Notes: generated from the letters alone by a model not told the origin. A stretch of DNA of 64,000 bases from Planctomycetota bacterium (GCA_014584315.1 JACTNA010000026.1:19957-83956), one strand, 5' to 3'. Counted from the stretch's first letter, positions 8,289 to 17,660 are shown. A program made the numbers and translations.

Positions 8289-9232
8289 GGCGAGGCTCCC
8301 GGCCCGGAGATCAGCTTCGCGCCCGACTCGACGCGGTGACCACGCGCGAAATCCGCCCACGGCATGGCGCGTCCGCCGGCGGGCTGAACGGTGAGCAGGC
8401 GCAGGGCGGTCCCGCCGCCGCACGCCACGACGCCGTGTACGGGATCGACGATCGTGCCCACGGCGGATTGTTCGGAACCGGCCGATACGGGTTCAACGCG
8501 GAGCAGCCTGAGCGGCCGATCACTCAGCGTTGCTGCGATGCCGGGCCAGGGCGTAAGCCCGTGGATGCGCCGTCGGCAGGCGTCGGCGGGCTGCGAGAAA
8601 TCCACCCAGCCGTCGGCCTTCGTGAGTTTCGGCGCGAGCGTGACGAGGTTCTCGTCCTGCGGGCGAGGTGTGAGGGTGCCCTCGGCGTGCGCGCGCAGGA
8701 CGGCCTCCACCAGGTCCGGGCCGTCGTGGGCGAGCAGGTCGTGCAGTTCGCCGGCGGTCAGGGCCGGGTCGAGCGGTCGGCGCGATTGGCCCAGGACGGC
8801 ACCGGCGTCCATGCGGTCGGCCAGGGTGATGATCGAGTTGCCGGTCTCAGTGTCGCCCGCAAGGACCGCAGCGTTGATCGGAGCCGCGCCCCTCCAGCGG
8901 GGCAGGAGCGAGGCGTGGAGGTTGATCGCAAAGCGCTCATCGAGCAGCGCGCGCCCGAGTTTCTGCCCGAAAGCGATGACAACCCACGCATCGGCGGGCA
9001 AGGCGCGGATCTCGTCGCGCGCCGACGGCTCGTTCACGCTGCCCGGCTTGAGCAGCGGCTCAGCGGGGGCGTGCGTCGCCGCCCAAGCGCCGATGGGCGT
9101 GGGCGTCAGGCGGCCGCCGCGTCCGGCCGGGCGATCGGGCTGCGTCACGATGCCGCGCACGCGATGGCGTGAGGCGAGGCGTTCGAGCGTGGGCAGGCCG
9201 AACGCGCCGGAGCCGAAGAAGACGAGGTCCAT
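8282..9232 (-). CDS. fmt: Methionyl-tRNA formyltransferase
   Basis: It formylates the amino group of Met-tRNA(fMet) using 10-formyl-tetrahydrofolate, in the cytoplasm, to allow initiation. It has 316 residues, the usual length. Visible features are the N-terminal VFFGSGAFGLPTLERL, the catalytic region NLHASLLPRWRGAAPIN (the SLLP motif with preceding Asn-His) and DRMDAGAVLGQ, followed by the C-terminal OB-like tRNA-binding domain. It lies 24 nt downstream of def on the same strand, the classic def-fmt pair. The initiator tRNA it acts on is also in this window at 42.2 kb. Confidence 0.95.
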   Translation of the reverse strand: MDLVFFGSGAFGLPTLERLASRHRVRGIVTQPDRPAGRGGRLTPTPIGAWAATHAPAEPLLKPGSVNEPSARDEIRALPADAWVVIAFGQKLGRALLDERFAINLHASLLPRWRGAAPINAAVLAGDTETGNSIITLADRMDAGAVLGQSRRPLDPALTAGELHDLLAHDGPDLVEAVLRAHAEGTLTPRPQDENLVTLAPKLTKADGWVDFSQPADACRRRIHGLTPWPGIAATLSDRPLRLLRVEPVSAGSEQSAVGTIVDPVHGVVACGGGTALRLLTVQPAGGRAMPWADFARGHRVESGAKLISGPGASPC

Positions 9233-9256
9233 CCGCGTGCAGGATAGTGCCGCGGT

Positions 9257-9805
9257 TCAGGCGCGTTCGAGCTCGCGGAGGAGCCGGCGGTTGCGGAGGC
9301 GGTCCATCTGGGCCATGCGGTCGAGAATCAGAACGCCGTCGAGGTGGTCGCACTCGTGCTGCCAGCATCGGGCGAGGAGTCCGTGGGCGGTCACGGTGAA
9401 GGGTTGGCCCTCGAGGTCGATCGCGGAGACGGTGATGATGGGCGGGCGCAGCACCCGGCCGACCACGTCCGGGATGCTGAGGCAGCCCTCGTCGCCAGGC
9501 TCGACGGGGCCAGCGGGTCCGGACAGGACGGGATTCACGTACACGGTCGGCTGGTGCGTGGCGCCCGCCGGGTCCGAGTCCGGGCTTCGCCCCTCCATTG
9601 GGGGCACGTGGCAGACGAACAACCTCCAGGGCAGCCCGACCTGCGGGGCGGCGAGGCCGATGCCTTCGGCAAGCGTCATGAGTTCGATCATGCGCAGGGC
9701 AACCCGGCGGACTTCGTGGTTCACCTCGGCGACCGGTTCGGCCTTGGCGCGGAGCGCGGGGTGGGGGTAGTGCAGGATGTTCAGGGAGGCGGGATCGACC
9801 GTCAT
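9257..9805 (-). CDS. def: Peptide deformylase
   Basis: It removes the formyl group from nascent N-terminal methionine. It has 182 residues, with all three family motifs: GIGLAAPQVG, EGCLSIP (the metal-ligand Cys) and QHECDHLDG (two ligand His and the catalytic Glu). An insertion near residues 70-85 (MEGRSPDSDPAGATHQP) lengthens the loop between motifs. It is the first gene of the minus-strand def-fmt-metalloprotease run and appears to be transcribed as a leaderless message. Confidence 0.96.
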   Translation of the reverse strand: MTVDPASLNILHYPHPALRAKAEPVAEVNHEVRRVALRMIELMTLAEGIGLAAPQVGLPWRLFVCHVPPMEGRSPDSDPAGATHQPTVYVNPVLSGPAGPVEPGDEGCLSIPDVVGRVLRPPIITVSAIDLEGQPFTVTAHGLLARCWQHECDHLDGVLILDRMAQMDRLRNRRLLRELERA

Positions 9806-9811
9806 CGGGTC

Positions 9812-9817
9812 ATCGTA
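9812..9817 (-). promoter_or_regulatory. Putative -10 hexamer of def, leaderless
   Basis: TACGAT on the minus strand is followed by exactly 6 nt (GACCCG) and the def ATG. Confidence 0.45.
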
Positions 9818-9857
9818 TGTGCCGAGGGCGCTGGCTGGCGGGGGCCGGGCGGTTCGC

Positions 9858-9863
9858 TACAAT
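9858..9863 (+). promoter_or_regulatory. Putative -10 hexamer upstream of the TPR gene
   Basis: TACAAT lies 75 nt before the GTG start at 9939, so this transcript would carry a normal leader. Confidence 0.35.
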
Positions 9864-9938
9864 CGCTCCGCCCGGGACAGGCCGGCGGGTGGTCGGCGTC
9901 GGTTCGGGACGAAGAACAGCACGATCGGGGATAGAAGC

Positions 9939-11462
9939 GTGGCGTTGTTCCGCAAGAAGGGCCGTGAGGATGCCGGTGAACCGGCGGCGGAAGGCGGTGC
10001 ACCTCCCGCGACCGAGGGCAACGGCGAGGCGCCCGTCTACTCGCCCGAAAGGGCGGCGCGGTTTTTCGAGCACGCCAAAACCGTCTCCGAGACGGGGAAC
10101 CACGAGTACGCGATGCAGTTGTGGCTCAGCGGGCTTCGGCAGGACCCGACGAGCATGGAGGCGATGGAGGCGTTCTTCCGCAGCGCGGGCGTCGTCGCCA
10201 GCGAGGAGAAGCCTGCCAAGGCGGCCAAGGAAGCGGCCAAGGTGGTCGACGGCAAGGGACCCGTCGAGCGGTACCTCCAGGCGTTGCTCGCATGGGGCCT
10301 CAACCCGCTCGACGCGACCGCGGCGGTACGGGCCGTGGACGCCGCGGGCAAACTCGGCCTCGGCGAGCAGGCGTACTGGATGGGCGAGCGGGCACTGGCG
10401 ATCGCGCAGCGCGACCGCAAGCCGCGAAAGGACCTGTTCGTCAAACTCATGGAATCGCTCGCGGCGGTGCAGGCCTACCCGCTTGCGGTGAAAGCGGGCG
10501 AGGCGGCCAAGCAACTCGACCCGAGCGACGGCGAACTGGCGGCACGCGTCCGGAACATGTCGGCCGCGGAGACGATGACCCGCGGCGGGTTCGACGAGAC
10601 CGGGCAGGCGGGCGGATTCCGCAAGAACGTCAAGGACCTCGAGAAGCAGCGGCTCATGGAGGACGCCGACCGCGTCTCGAAGACCGAGGAGACCATCGAC
10701 CGGCTCATCGATGCGGCGGAAGCGGATTATGCGAGGCGGCCTGAGGACATGTACGCCGTGCAGACGCTCACGAAGCGGCTGCTCGAACGCGGGCGGGACG
10801 AGGACGAGCAGCGGGCGCTTCGGCTGCTGACGAAAGCGTACGAGGAGACCAAGAGTTTCCGGTTCCGGCAGGAGGCGGGGAGGATTCAGGTCCGGCGTGC
10901 GCGCCGCGCGCTCGTGAAGTACCGCGATGCCGCGGAGGCGAACCCAGGCGACGCCCAGGCCCAGGCCCGGTACGCGGAGGCCGAACGGAAGTTCCTGGAG
11001 ATGGAAGTCGCGGAACTTCTCGCGGCCGTCGAGGCCTACCCGACGGACCTGTCGCTCAAGTTCGAACTGGGCAAGCGGCACTTCGCGCTCAAGGACTACG
11101 AGAAGGCGATCCCACTCCTCCAGGAGGCGAAGGGCGATCCGCGGTTCCGGGCCCACGCGCTGGGGCAACTCGGGCACGCGTTCCAGGCGATCGACTTCGT
11201 GGACGAGGCGATCACGACCTTCCGGCAGGCGATCGAGGCCCACCGCTCGACCTCGGACGAGACGGGGATGGAACTTCGGTACGGGCTGATGGCCGCGCTG
11301 CAGGCGAAGGCGGAGCACGAGCGCGATCTCGCGTCGGCCGAGGAGGCGGAGAAACTCGCCTCCGCGATCGCGATCGAGCAGTTCGGGTACCGCGACGTCC
11401 GCCAGCGGCGCGAGCAGTTGAAGAAACTGGTGGTCGATCTGCGGCAGGGCGCGGGGGCGTAG
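9939..11462 (+). CDS. Cytoplasmic TPR protein with coiled-coil segment
   Basis: The track ORF opens at 9777 over the def promoter; the plausible start is GTG 9939 (MALFRKKGRED after GGGGATAGAAGC), giving 507 residues. There is no signal peptide. After a low-complexity Ala/Gly/Glu N-terminus, TPR-like helices occur at about residues 35-110 (ARFFEHAKTVSETGNHEYAM) and again at about 370-450 (ALKDYEKAIPLLQEAKGDPR, HAFQAIDFVDEAITTFRQAI). A charged, probably coiled-coil region rich in Lys, Glu and Arg lies between them. The function is unknown; such proteins usually act as scaffolds. kdsB follows after 6 nt, so the two are probably co-transcribed. Confidence 0.8.
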   Translation: MALFRKKGREDAGEPAAEGGAPPATEGNGEAPVYSPERAARFFEHAKTVSETGNHEYAMQLWLSGLRQDPTSMEAMEAFFRSAGVVASEEKPAKAAKEAAKVVDGKGPVERYLQALLAWGLNPLDATAAVRAVDAAGKLGLGEQAYWMGERALAIAQRDRKPRKDLFVKLMESLAAVQAYPLAVKAGEAAKQLDPSDGELAARVRNMSAAETMTRGGFDETGQAGGFRKNVKDLEKQRLMEDADRVSKTEETIDRLIDAAEADYARRPEDMYAVQTLTKRLLERGRDEDEQRALRLLTKAYEETKSFRFRQEAGRIQVRRARRALVKYRDAAEANPGDAQAQARYAEAERKFLEMEVAELLAAVEAYPTDLSLKFELGKRHFALKDYEKAIPLLQEAKGDPRFRAHALGQLGHAFQAIDFVDEAITTFRQAIEAHRSTSDETGMELRYGLMAALQAKAEHERDLASAEEAEKLASAIAIEQFGYRDVRQRREQLKKLVVDLRQGAGA

Positions 11463-11468
11463 CGAGCG

Positions 11469-12260
11469 ATGGCACAGCGACCGCCCGGATCGTCGTCGTC
11501 GGTCGGCGGCGCGGTCGCCGTCATTCCCGCCAGGCTGGGTTCGGTGCGATTCCCCGGCAAGGTGCTCGCGGACGCGACCGGCATGCCGCTCATCCAGCAC
11601 GTCTGCGAGGCGGCACGCTCCGCCGCGAGCGTCGATCGAGTGGTCGTGGCAACGGACGACGAACGGGTGCGTGCCGCGGTCGAACGGTTCGGCGGCGAGG
11701 CGGTGATGACCGGCGAGCATCCGAACGGCACGAGCCGGCTGGCGGAGGCCGCCGCGATCCTCGGCTTGGAGCCCGGTCGCATCATCGTCAACGTGCAGGG
11801 CGACGAGCCGGAGATCGAGCCGAGGCTCATCGATCTGAGCGTGCAGGCCCTGGTCGAGACCGGGGCCGAGGCGGCGACGGCCGCGTGCCCGTTCGGCCCG
11901 CACGATCGGCACGAAGACCCGAACGTCGTGAAGGTCGTGCTCGACGGGCGGGGGATGGCGATGTACTTCTCGCGCGCGCCGATCCCGTGCAGGCGCGACG
12001 ACGAGGGCGCGCCCTGCGCCCGACCGCTGCGCCACGTCGGGGTGTACGTCTATCGACGGGCGTTCCTCGAGGAGTACCTGCTCCTGCCCGCGACGCCGCT
12101 CGAACTGACGGAGAAACTCGAGCAACTGCGGATCCTGGAGCACGGGCGGCGGATCGCGGTGGCGGTCGCGGAAGGGACGAGCGCGGGCGTTGACACGCCC
12201 GAGCAGTACGCGGCGTTCGTCGAGCGGTGGAAAGCCGGCGGCGGGCGCGGAACCCGGTAG
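11469..12260 (+). CDS. kdsB: 3-deoxy-manno-octulosonate cytidylyltransferase (CMP-KDO synthetase)
   Basis: It activates KDO with CTP to CMP-KDO for lipopolysaccharide inner-core synthesis. It has 263 residues. Nucleotide-binding and sugar-binding motifs are present: VIPARLGSVRFPGKVLAD, VVVATDDERV, MTGEHPNGTSRLAEA and VNVQGDEPEIEP, then YFSRAPIPCRRD and HVGVYVYRRAFLEEY. The gene implies a lipopolysaccharide-type outer membrane. It overlaps the putative promoter of the adenine deaminase gene at its stop codon. Confidence 0.95.
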   Translation: MAQRPPGSSSSVGGAVAVIPARLGSVRFPGKVLADATGMPLIQHVCEAARSAASVDRVVVATDDERVRAAVERFGGEAVMTGEHPNGTSRLAEAAAILGLEPGRIIVNVQGDEPEIEPRLIDLSVQALVETGAEAATAACPFGPHDRHEDPNVVKVVLDGRGMAMYFSRAPIPCRRDDEGAPCARPLRHVGVYVYRRAFLEEYLLLPATPLELTEKLEQLRILEHGRRIAVAVAEGTSAGVDTPEQYAAFVERWKAGGGRGTR

Positions 12261-12263
12261 ACT
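12258..12263 (+). promoter_or_regulatory. Putative -10 hexamer of the adenine deaminase gene
   Basis: TAGACT begins at the kdsB stop codon and ends 6 nt before the GTG at 12270, consistent with a leaderless transcript that starts at that GTG. Confidence 0.45.
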
Positions 12264-12269
12264 GCCGGC

Positions 12270-14024
12270 GTGATGGAAGTCGGGCATTCGATGGTCGAGC
12301 GGACGGACCCGAGGCTGCTGGCGGTCGCGCGCGGCGACGCCCCCGCGGACCTGCTCATCCGCGGCGCGTCCGTCATCAACACGTTCACGTGCGAGATCGG
12401 GCGGGCCGACGTCGCGGTCTTCGGCGGGCGGGTGGCGGCGGTGGGGGAGCCGCGCGAGGCGATGGAGATCATCGACGCGCCCGGGGCGTTCGTGACGCCG
12501 GGCTTGCTTGACGCGCACATGCACGTCGAGTCGACGATGCTCATGCCGCGCGAGTTCGTGCGGGTCGCGCTGCCGCACGGGACGACGGGGGCGGTGCTGG
12601 ACCCGCACGAAATCGCGAACGTGCTGGGGGTGGCGGGCATCCGCCTGCTGATGGACGACGCCGCCACGATGCCGATGGAACTCATGTGGGGCGTGTCGTC
12701 GTGCGTGCCCGCGTCGCACTTGGAGACGAGCGGGGCGAGCCTGGGCGTGCGCGATCTCGAGCCGCTCTTCGACGATCCGCGCGTCGTCGCGCTCGCGGAG
12801 ATGATGAACTTCCCCGGCGTCGTGCGGGGCGTGCCGGACGTGCTCGCCAAGGTCGCGCTCGGCCTGCGGCGACGCATCGTGGACGGGCACGCGCCGGGCC
12901 TGCGCGGGGCCGGCTTGCAGGCCTACGCCGCCGCGGGGATCACGTCCGACCACGAGTGCACCACCGCGGCCGAGGCGATCGAGAAGGTCCGGCTCGGGAT
13001 GATGGTGTACATCCGCGAGGGGAGCGCGGCCCGGAATCTGGAGGCGCTGCTGCCGGCGGTCACGCCGACGAACCGGCATCGGTTCTGCTTCTGCACCGAC
13101 GACCGCCACCCCGCGGACCTGGCGGACGAGGGCCACGTCGACCACGTCGTGCGCCGGGCCGTCGCGCTCGGGCTTGACCCCGCGTCGGCGGTCGCGATGG
13201 CGACGCTGCACACCGCCCGCCACTACGGCAAGCGCGACCTGGGCGCGGTTGCGCCCGGCTGTGCGGCGGACCTGCTCGTGCTCGACGACCTGCGTGAGTT
13301 CCGCCCACGGCTGGTGCTGTTCCGCGGGCGCGTGGTCGCGCGCGACGGGCGGTACACCGGGCCGGAGCCGCCCGCTCGTGGGGCGATGCCCGCGTCGGTT
13401 GTCCGTCTGCCTGACGGCTTCGGCGATGCGTCGCTTCGCGCGCCCGCGCCGCGCGGCGGTCGCATCCGCGTCATCGGCATGGACCCGCACCAGTTGGTGA
13501 CGGAGTCGCTCGTGCTCCCCGCGAGGATCGAGGGTGGCGTGTGCGTTGCGGATGTCGGCAACGACGTGCTGAAACTGGCCGTCATCGAGCGGCACCGGGG
13601 CACGGGGAACGTCGGAGTCGGGTTCGTGCGGGGATTCGGACTTCGGCACGGTGCGTTGGCGAGCACCGTGGGGCACGACTCGCACAACCTGGCGGTCGTG
13701 GGAACGAACGACGGCGACATGGTGGTCGCGGCCCGTGCGCTGGCGGATGCGGGCGGCGGCCAGTGCGTGGCCGACGGCGGGCGCGTGCTGGCGGTGCTGC
13801 GGCTGCCCGTCGCGGGGCTGATGTCGGATCGGCCCGCCGCGGAAGTGATCGCGCGGCAGCGGGGGTTGTTGGACGCGGCACACTCGCTGGGATGCCCGAT
13901 CCACGACCCGTTCATGCCGCTGAGTTTCCTGCCGCTCGTTGTGATCCCGCACCTGAAGTTGAGCGATCGGGGGCTGGTGGACGTGGACCGGTTCGACTTC
14001 GTGCCGCTGGATGCGGACACGTGA
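12270..14024 (+). CDS. ade: Adenine deaminase
   Basis: It deaminates adenine to hypoxanthine in purine salvage. It has 584 residues and is an amidohydrolase-superfamily protein. The metal-binding HxH is in LLDAHMHVESTML, followed by DPHEIANVLG and ITSDHECTTAAEAIEKVRLGM, then FCTDDRHPADL with the late Asp. The C-terminal domain (VTESLVLPARIEGG, NVGVGFVRGFGLRHGALAST, VGTNDGDM) matches the AdeC family rather than adenosine deaminases. GTG 12270 is chosen because of the promoter spacing; ATG 12273 is an alternative. Confidence 0.93.
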   Translation: MMEVGHSMVERTDPRLLAVARGDAPADLLIRGASVINTFTCEIGRADVAVFGGRVAAVGEPREAMEIIDAPGAFVTPGLLDAHMHVESTMLMPREFVRVALPHGTTGAVLDPHEIANVLGVAGIRLLMDDAATMPMELMWGVSSCVPASHLETSGASLGVRDLEPLFDDPRVVALAEMMNFPGVVRGVPDVLAKVALGLRRRIVDGHAPGLRGAGLQAYAAAGITSDHECTTAAEAIEKVRLGMMVYIREGSAARNLEALLPAVTPTNRHRFCFCTDDRHPADLADEGHVDHVVRRAVALGLDPASAVAMATLHTARHYGKRDLGAVAPGCAADLLVLDDLREFRPRLVLFRGRVVARDGRYTGPEPPARGAMPASVVRLPDGFGDASLRAPAPRGGRIRVIGMDPHQLVTESLVLPARIEGGVCVADVGNDVLKLAVIERHRGTGNVGVGFVRGFGLRHGALASTVGHDSHNLAVVGTNDGDMVVAARALADAGGGQCVADGGRVLAVLRLPVAGLMSDRPAAEVIARQRGLLDAAHSLGCPIHDPFMPLSFLPLVVIPHLKLSDRGLVDVDRFDFVPLDADT

Positions 14025-14193
14025 GGGAGTGCCGCACGGGGCGGACGGATAGGATTCGTGCAGGGTCCGGGCGACGATCCGATCCCGCGGGGCGTGCGTA
14101 CAGGGGTTTGTTCGCCTGGCGAAGCCGGGGAAGAGCGGCAACGCTCGGAGTGGAAGGCCGTCGGCGGACCATCGGCATAATGGAGAGTCAGTG

Positions 14194-16020
14194 ATGCTCG
14201 ATCGGAACTTCGGGGACCTGGTGTCGGATGCTGCGGGGCGCTGGGCGGGGCTCGAGCCGCTCGAGGCGCGGGTGGTGCTGGACGCGACGCCGACAAACGC
14301 GCTCTATCCCGTGGTCGAACTGAACACGAACGTCGGGAGCGTGTTCATCGAGTTGTACACGGACACCGCGCCGCAGAACGTGGCGAACTTCCTCGGCTAC
14401 GTGGAGCGTGAGGACTACGACAACACGGTTTTCCACCGGCTCGTCAAGGGGTTCGTGCTCCAGGGCGGCGGGTTCGTCTGGAACGAGGCGGACAGCGACT
14501 TCGACCAGATCGAGAAGCAGGACCCGGTCGTCAACGAGTTCAACCGGTCGAACGTGCAGTGGACCGTCGCGTTCGCCAAGATCCCGGCGACCGACGACAA
14601 CGGCGACCCGATCGAGGGCGGCGGGCCGGACTCCGCGACCAACCAGTTCTTCTTCAACCTCGCGGACAACTCGGCGAACCTCGACAGCCAGAACGGCGGG
14701 TTCACGGTCTTCGGCGGCGTGGTGGCGGGGCAGGAGATCATCACGTCCATCACACAGTTGCAGGTCGGCAACTTCGGCGGGGCGCAGGGGTCGGTGCCGC
14801 TGCTCCGAATGCCGATCTCGCGCGAGGACGCCAACCCAGAGGACTTCGTCACCATCATCACCGCCCGCAAGGTCTACGACCCCGCAACCAGCCTCGCCGT
14901 CGGCGACGGCGTGCTGCCGGGCGGATCGGCGGATGACTTCGACCGGGCGACGGTCGGCATCCTCAACCGGTTCGGCGGGGCAACCGTCTACCGCCAGTCC
15001 TCGGACGGCACGGGATGGACCGTCACCGACCTCGGCCTCAAGACACAGAGCACGGGCACGACCGGACAGCCGGTGATGTGGGTCGACCCGAAGGACGGGC
15101 GGACGTACGCGGCCGCGCCGTCGGCCGCGGGGCTGAAGCTCTACACGAACACGGGCGAAGGGCAGTGGACCGCCCGCAACCTGAACGCGGAGATCGCGGG
15201 CGCGGGCCAGATCGCGAAGAGCCTGACGGCGTTCATCACACGCGAAGGGCTGGTGATGCTCGCCGGCCTGAGCGCGTCGGGCGAACTCCTGCTCTTCTCG
15301 CAGACCGGCGGCAACGACGGGCTTGGGAACCAGGCGTGGAGTTTCAGCAACATCTCGACCGCGGACCTTGCCGATCAGGAGCTGACGACGCCGGCGTTCA
15401 CCAGCGACCTCGTGAGTTACGTCACCACGTGGAACGGGCTGAACATCGCGGGCCTCGACGCGGACGGCGCGATCCACGCCGTCTGGTGGGCGCCGGGGCT
15501 TGCGCAGTGGACGACGAGCAACCTGAGCGACATCACGGGCGCGCCGGCCCTGTTCGGCGGCCTCACGCCGTACCTGACCTCATGGGGCGGCATCAACCTC
15601 GCCGGGATCAACGCGGACGGGGACGTGACGACGACGTGGTGGGTGCCCGAGTTCGGGGGCGAATGGCGGCAGGACAACCTGAGCGATCTGTTCGGCGGCC
15701 CGGGCCTCGAGCCCGGTTCGCTGGCCAGTTACGTCACGTCCTGGGGCGGGCTGAACGTGGTCGGTCGGCGAAGCGACGGGCACACGATCGTCTACTGGTG
15801 GGCCCCGGGGATCGAGGGCGATGCCTGGGCGATCACGTCCATCAGCGAGTTCATCGACGGCGCGCCGCTGTTCGCCGGACGCGTCGCGGGCATCGCCTCG
15901 CCCGCGGGGACGATCAGCCTCGTCGGCGCGTCCGAGGACCACGATCTGCTCCGCTACTGGTGGCAGCCGGGCGGCGATTGGCGGGCCGAGAATGTGACGC
16001 AGCAGGCCGTGCTCGTCTGA
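14194..16020 (+). CDS. LEPR-XLL secreted protein: cyclophilin-type PPIase plus propeller-like repeats
   Basis: A 608-residue protein (ATG after GTG). It opens with a short tail and the planctomycete motif LEPLEARVVL. A cyclophilin-type peptidyl-prolyl isomerase domain follows at about residues 27-230: VELNTNVGSVFIELYTDTAP, NTVFHRLVKGFVLQGGGF, NQFFFNLADNS and FTVFGGVVAG. After this, about 370 residues form repeats of roughly 40-60 residues with Trp-rich strands (YVTTWNGLNIAGLDADG, YLTSWGGINLAGINADG, YVTSWGGLNVVGRRSDG). The same C-terminal module is present in the protein at 34.8-38.5 kb. The location is probably the cell surface or periplasm. The role is unknown beyond likely proline isomerisation. 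Confidence 0.88.
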   Translation: MLDRNFGDLVSDAAGRWAGLEPLEARVVLDATPTNALYPVVELNTNVGSVFIELYTDTAPQNVANFLGYVEREDYDNTVFHRLVKGFVLQGGGFVWNEADSDFDQIEKQDPVVNEFNRSNVQWTVAFAKIPATDDNGDPIEGGGPDSATNQFFFNLADNSANLDSQNGGFTVFGGVVAGQEIITSITQLQVGNFGGAQGSVPLLRMPISREDANPEDFVTIITARKVYDPATSLAVGDGVLPGGSADDFDRATVGILNRFGGATVYRQSSDGTGWTVTDLGLKTQSTGTTGQPVMWVDPKDGRTYAAAPSAAGLKLYTNTGEGQWTARNLNAEIAGAGQIAKSLTAFITREGLVMLAGLSASGELLLFSQTGGNDGLGNQAWSFSNISTADLADQELTTPAFTSDLVSYVTTWNGLNIAGLDADGAIHAVWWAPGLAQWTTSNLSDITGAPALFGGLTPYLTSWGGINLAGINADGDVTTTWWVPEFGGEWRQDNLSDLFGGPGLEPGSLASYVTSWGGLNVVGRRSDGHTIVYWWAPGIEGDAWAITSISEFIDGAPLFAGRVAGIASPAGTISLVGASEDHDLLRYWWQPGGDWRAENVTQQAVLV

Positions 16021-16029
16021 ACGGCAGGC

Positions 16030-16548
16030 TCAGCCGGTGCGGCGCAGCGCGAGGATGAGTTCGACCTGGCCCGTCGGGCGGTCGATCTCGCGCGCGATCT
16101 CCACGGTCGGCAGGCCGCGATCGGCGAGTTCGTAGACCCGCGTGTGGAGGGGATCGGCGAGTGGGGCCGCGGGCGATCGTTGCGGAGTTCGCGGCGCGGC
16201 GTCGGTCGCCTCCAGTCGGACCAATCGTTCGTCCGCGTCGCGGATGAGTCGCTCCAGCCTGGCGGCCCGTGCCTCGAGTTGGGCGGCGAGCTCGCGGGCG
16301 AGGTCGTGCATCTCGGCCATCACCGCCTCGGCGGAATCCCGCTCCGCGGCCTGGGTCCTGATCGCCTCGATCCGCTCCCGCGGCGACATCTCCTGCTGTG
16401 TCCGGGCGGCGATGCGCTGCTGCACCTTGCGCATGGCGATGAACAGGATGATCATCAGCCCGGCGGCGATGAGCAGGCCGGGCAGCGGGCCGACCGGGGG
16501 GCGGGTCGGCGTGGAGGCCGCGAGCGTCAGGAGCGATGTCGCGTCCAT
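16030..16548 (-). CDS. Membrane-anchored coiled-coil protein, DUF6115-like C-terminus
   Basis: The track start at 17247 lies within tilS; the true start is ATG 16548 (MDATSLLTLAAS), 172 residues. One transmembrane helix (PGLLIAAGLMIILFIAMRKV, about residues 24-43) is followed by a long charged coiled coil (AAERDSAEAVMAEMHDLARE and onward). The protein ends in a helix-turn-helix-like tail, VYELADRGLPTVEIAREIDR, then GQVELILALR. That tail resembles the DUF6115 family; the function is unknown. It is divergent from tilS, with putative -10 hexamers for both genes in the short gap. Confidence 0.75.
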   Translation of the reverse strand: MDATSLLTLAASTPTRPPVGPLPGLLIAAGLMIILFIAMRKVQQRIAARTQQEMSPRERIEAIRTQAAERDSAEAVMAEMHDLARELAAQLEARAARLERLIRDADERLVRLEATDAAPRTPQRSPAAPLADPLHTRVYELADRGLPTVEIAREIDRPTGQVELILALRRTG

Positions 16549-16556
16549 GCGCTCCC

Positions 16557-16562
16557 ACGATA
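16557..16562 (-). promoter_or_regulatory. Putative -10 hexamer of the membrane coiled-coil gene
   Basis: TATCGT on the minus strand lies 8 nt before ATG 16548 and fits the leaderless pattern. Confidence 0.4.
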
Positions 16563-16588
16563 CCACGGGCCGACCGCCCGTGTCGCCG

Positions 16589-16594
16589 TATGAT
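16589..16594 (+). promoter_or_regulatory. Putative -10 hexamer of tilS
   Basis: TATGAT lies 7 nt before ATG 16602. It supports that start over the upstream starts in the track. Confidence 0.45.
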
Positions 16595-16601
16595 CCTCGC
16601 G

Positions 16602-17660
16602 ATGCCGGACTCGAACGGAGTGGTGAGACCGTCCCGCCACGACTCCGCCGTCGGCATGGTGGTCCGCCACTGGCGTCGCCTGACGGGCGGCCCCGAGCGG
16701 CGCGATCAGGATCGGCGAACGCTGATCGCCTGCTCCGGGGGTGCGGACTCCTCCGCCCTGACCCTTTGCCTGGCCTCGGCGACGGATCGGCTTGTCGTGG
16801 CGCACGTCGTGCACGACCTGCGGCCGCGGGCGGAGTCGCTCGCGGATCGAGCCAGGGCGCGGGACCTGGCGGCAGGGCTTGGGCTACCCTTCGCCGAAGC
16901 CCACGTGCGCGTGGCGGAACTGCCCGGCAACGACGAGGCGAACGCGCGTCGCCTGCGCTACGAAGCGCTGGAACGGCTGGCGTTCGAGCAGGGTTGTCCC
17001 TACATCGCGACCGCCCACCACGCCGAGGACCAGCTCGAGACGATGCTGATGGGGCTGGTGCGAGGGACGGGGTTGTCCGGGCTGGCGGGCGTTCGGCCGC
17101 GACGGCCCGTGGGCGAGCGGGGCATCCAGGTCGTCCGTCCGATGCTGCGGCTGGCGCGCGTGGAGAGCGAGCGCATCTGCCGCGAGTGCAAGTGGGCGTG
17201 GGCGGAGGATCCGACGAATCGTGACGTGACGCGTTTGCGTGCGGCATTGCGGGCCGGGCCGGTCAGGGAACTGCTGCGCATCCGCCCGGCGACGTGCGAC
17301 CACGCGGTGAACGTGGCCGAGTTCGTGCGCGAGGCGGCCGCGCTCGTCGAGGATGCCGTGGCGCACGAGTGGCCAAGCGCGACCGTGGTGGAGCGCGACG
17401 GGCGTGTCGTCGCGTACTCGTTCGATCGCGAGCGGCTCCGCGGCCTGCGATGGATCGTGGTCGGTTCTCTGCTGCGATCGGCCTATGCTCGGCTGCGTGA
17501 CGGTCGGGGGCTGGACCGCTTGCGTGCGAGGTCCGTTCGCGCCGCAGCGATGGCCGTCCGCCACGCCGACGACGCGCCGGAGTTTCAGTGGCAGGGCGCT
17601 CGCGTGCGGGTGGGCCGAGATCGTGTCGAGGTCCGGCTGGAGGACTCGGAGGATGGCTAA
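16602..17660 (+). CDS. tilS: tRNA(Ile)-lysidine synthase
   Basis: It attaches lysine to C34 of tRNA-Ile(CAU) using ATP, allowing AUA decoding. It has 352 residues from ATG 16602. The PP-loop ATPase motif is LIACSGGADSSALTLCL. HVVHDLRPRAESLADRARAR, YEALERLAFEQGCPYIATAHHAEDQLETMLMGLVRG and the GLSGLAGVRPRR stretch are family signatures. The C-terminal part is shorter than in E. coli TilS, as in many minimal TilS proteins. The stop overlaps the next gene by 8 bp. Confidence 0.92.
   Translation: MPDSNGVVRPSRHDSAVGMVVRHWRRLTGGPERRDQDRRTLIACSGGADSSALTLCLASATDRLVVAHVVHDLRPRAESLADRARARDLAAGLGLPFAEAHVRVAELPGNDEANARRLRYEALERLAFEQGCPYIATAHHAEDQLETMLMGLVRGTGLSGLAGVRPRRPVGERGIQVVRPMLRLARVESERICRECKWAWAEDPTNRDVTRLRAALRAGPVRELLRIRPATCDHAVNVAEFVREAAALVEDAVAHEWPSATVVERDGRVVAYSFDRERLRGLRWIVVGSLLRSAYARLRDGRGLDRLRARSVRAAAMAVRHADDAPEFQWQGARVRVGRDRVEVRLEDSEDG

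Noticed and set aside
9810-14141. Minus-strand 1,443-residue ORF
   Set aside because: Antisense to the TPR gene, kdsB and ade. It is Arg/Pro/His-rich with no family motif.
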